Assembly (NCBI RefSeq): GCF_000018405.1
Contig: NC_009943.1
Coordinates: forward strand, 2,297,001 to 2,361,000
DNA: 64,000 nucleotides
Source: Desulfosudis oleivorans Hxd3
Lineage (GTDB): Bacteria; Desulfobacterota; Desulfobacteria; Desulfobacterales; Desulfosudaceae
Reading direction: 5' to 3'
Positions within the stretch are counted from its first letter, which is position 1, and each line of letters begins with the position of its first letter. Both the position numbers and the translations under genes were made by a program. Of this stretch, positions 63,036-64,000 are shown one piece after another. A model generated the notes under the pieces. The model was not told the origin of the DNA and made no database searches. It was given only the letters and a program-made list of their open reading frames with translations.

Positions 63036-64000
63036 TCATGCGTCCGACAGGGCTACCGGGTAAGCGCCCAGGATTTTGATGAACTGGCAGAAGGCCTCCA
63101 TTTTTGCCAGGCACTGTTTCACCTTCTCGTTTTCGACATGGCCCTCCAGGTCCACGAAAAACACGTAGCTCCAGTTCTTGTGCCGGGCCGGCCGGGACTC
63201 CAGTTTAAGCATGTTGAGGCCGGACGCGGCAATGGGCTCCAGTGCCTTGAACAGCGCCCCGGGAATATGGGCCGTCACAAACAGGATGGATGTCTTGTCG
63301 TTGCCTGTGGGCCGGGGCGCGTCCCGGCCGATGACCAGAAACCGGGTGGTGTTGCGCACGGCATCCTGAATGGCCGGCGCCGCCACCTTCAGGTCATACA
63401 GCCGGGCCGCGGCGCTGCCGGCAATGGCCGCGGCATCGTCGGCCAGTAGGGCTTTCTGGGCCGCCTGGGAGGTGCTGCCGCACTCCACCAGTTCGGCATG
63501 GGGCAGATGGGTCTTGAGCCACGTCCGGCACTGGGCAAAGGGCTGGGGGTGGGAATAGATGGTATGAATCTTTTCCAGGTCACCGCTTTTTGAAAGCAGG
63601 TCATGGGAAATGGCCAGGTAGGACTCGGCGCAGATGTGAAGCTCGGATTCCAGGAAAAGATCAAGGGTGTGGTTGACCGCGCCCTCAATGGAATTTTCCA
63701 CCGGCACCACGCCGTACCGGCTGGTCCCCTTTTCCACGTCATCAAACACGTCCCGAATACTCGGGTGGGGGACAAAGGTATCCAGCTCATTAAAAAAAGC
63801 CAGGGCCGCGACATGGGTGAAGGTGGCCTCCGGCCCCAGAAAGGAGATCCGCTTGGGTTCCTGGGCCTGACGCGAGGCCGCAATGATGTCGACAAATATC
63901 CGCCGCAGCATCTCAGAGGACAAGGGGCCGGGGTTGAGCCCGGCCAGCCGCTGCAGGATCGATTCTTCCCTGGCCTTGTCCATGACCCGGTTGCCGGTCT
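63036..64000 (-). CDS. pheA: Chorismate mutase-prephenate dehydratase (5' end off window)
   Basis: The frame runs off the right edge. The first visible residues TGNRVMDKAREESILQRLAG and SSEMLRRIFVDIIAASRQAQ belong to the C-terminal part of an AroQ chorismate mutase. The prephenate dehydratase domain starts at KRISFLGPEATFTHVAALAF, with ENSIEGAVNHTLDLF and NTTRFLVIGRD (the TRF motif). A C-terminal ACT regulatory domain follows (SILFVTAHIPGALFKALEPI, ESRPARHKNWSYVFFVDLEG). An internal ATG at 63983 is probably not the start. Phenylalanine feedback through the ACT domain is expected. Confidence 0.92.
   Translation of the reverse strand, partial: TGNRVMDKAREESILQRLAGLNPGPLSSEMLRRIFVDIIAASRQAQEPKRISFLGPEATFTHVAALAFFNELDTFVPHPSIRDVFDDVEKGTSRYGVVPVENSIEGAVNHTLDLFLESELHICAESYLAISHDLLSKSGDLEKIHTIYSHPQPFAQCRTWLKTHLPHAELVECGSTSQAAQKALLADDAAAIAGSAAARLYDLKVAAPAIQDAVRNTTRFLVIGRDAPRPTGNDKTSILFVTAHIPGALFKALEPIAASGLNMLKLESRPARHKNWSYVFFVDLEGHVENEKVKQCLAKMEAFCQFIKILGAYPVALSDA

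Overview
The window is about 58% GC bacterial chromosome. It most resembles an anaerobic, fatty-acid- or hydrocarbon-degrading sulfate reducer of the Desulfobacterota (Desulfococcus/Desulfosudis type). The grounds are gene content and repeats: an acyl-CoA dehydrogenase with ETF and SDRs, a FadL-like outer-membrane channel, a DUF3786 Fe-S protein, a spirochaete/delta-type EF-G and families of dispersed repeats. The assignment is an inference; there is no rRNA or tRNA gene in the window to fix it.

Layout. 1-600: end of a Cys-rich YkgJ-type gene running off the left edge. 625-784: 40-bp tandem repeat. 964-4351: aldolase/SDR fusion, VOC protein and LsrF aldolase operon. 4378-7330: a scrambled region with an antitoxin next to a truncated ParE toxin, a small membrane gene with an in-frame TGA present twice, a zinc-ribbon membrane protein and a 5'-truncated RHS gene, all punctuated by a composite repeat. 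7331-10015: D-aminoacylase-like amidohydrolase, then a Phd/VapC toxin-antitoxin pair with a palindromic operator. 10144-20041: mostly housekeeping genes (methyltransferase, Nudix/nitrilase pair, comF, icd, rlmB, gmk, remA, yicC, DUF4416, Trm112-like, DUF3786).

20324-29140: lipid and acyl-CoA metabolism: patatin, two SDRs, amidohydrolase, TetR, acyl-CoA dehydrogenase, histidine phosphatase and etfBA behind a strong palindrome. 29429-36619: complete phosphate regulon pstSCAB-phoU-phoB-phoR with a plausible Pho box and a large pstS-pstC hairpin. 36835-45196: acyltransferase/hydrolase fusion, RecA-like ATPase, EF-G, Nudix, radical SAM SPL-like protein, MBL-fold protein and a REC-DUF4388 regulator.

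45548-58018 is the most unusual part. Two paralogous TetR-type regulators, each with a beta-rich C-terminal domain in place of the usual helical ligand domain, are each divergent from cell-surface genes. The first faces a HEAT/SH3 lipoprotein and a 10-repeat FG-GAP protein. The second faces a 1369-residue lipoprotein, a FadL-type channel and a PilZ protein. The two divergent intergenic regions are themselves homologous. I suggest this is a regulated envelope module, possibly for uptake of hydrophobic substrate.

58144-59047 holds two lower-GC small genes. 59063-64000 is an aromatic amino acid operon on the minus strand (pheA, aroA, a P-loop-less shikimate-kinase-like gene, aroC, tyrA); pheA runs off the right edge.

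Across the window, at least 16 short arrays of ATCGNN hexamers, four copies of a 130-155 bp MITE-like palindromic element, CACGAAG hairpins and other paired repeats occupy most intergenic gaps.
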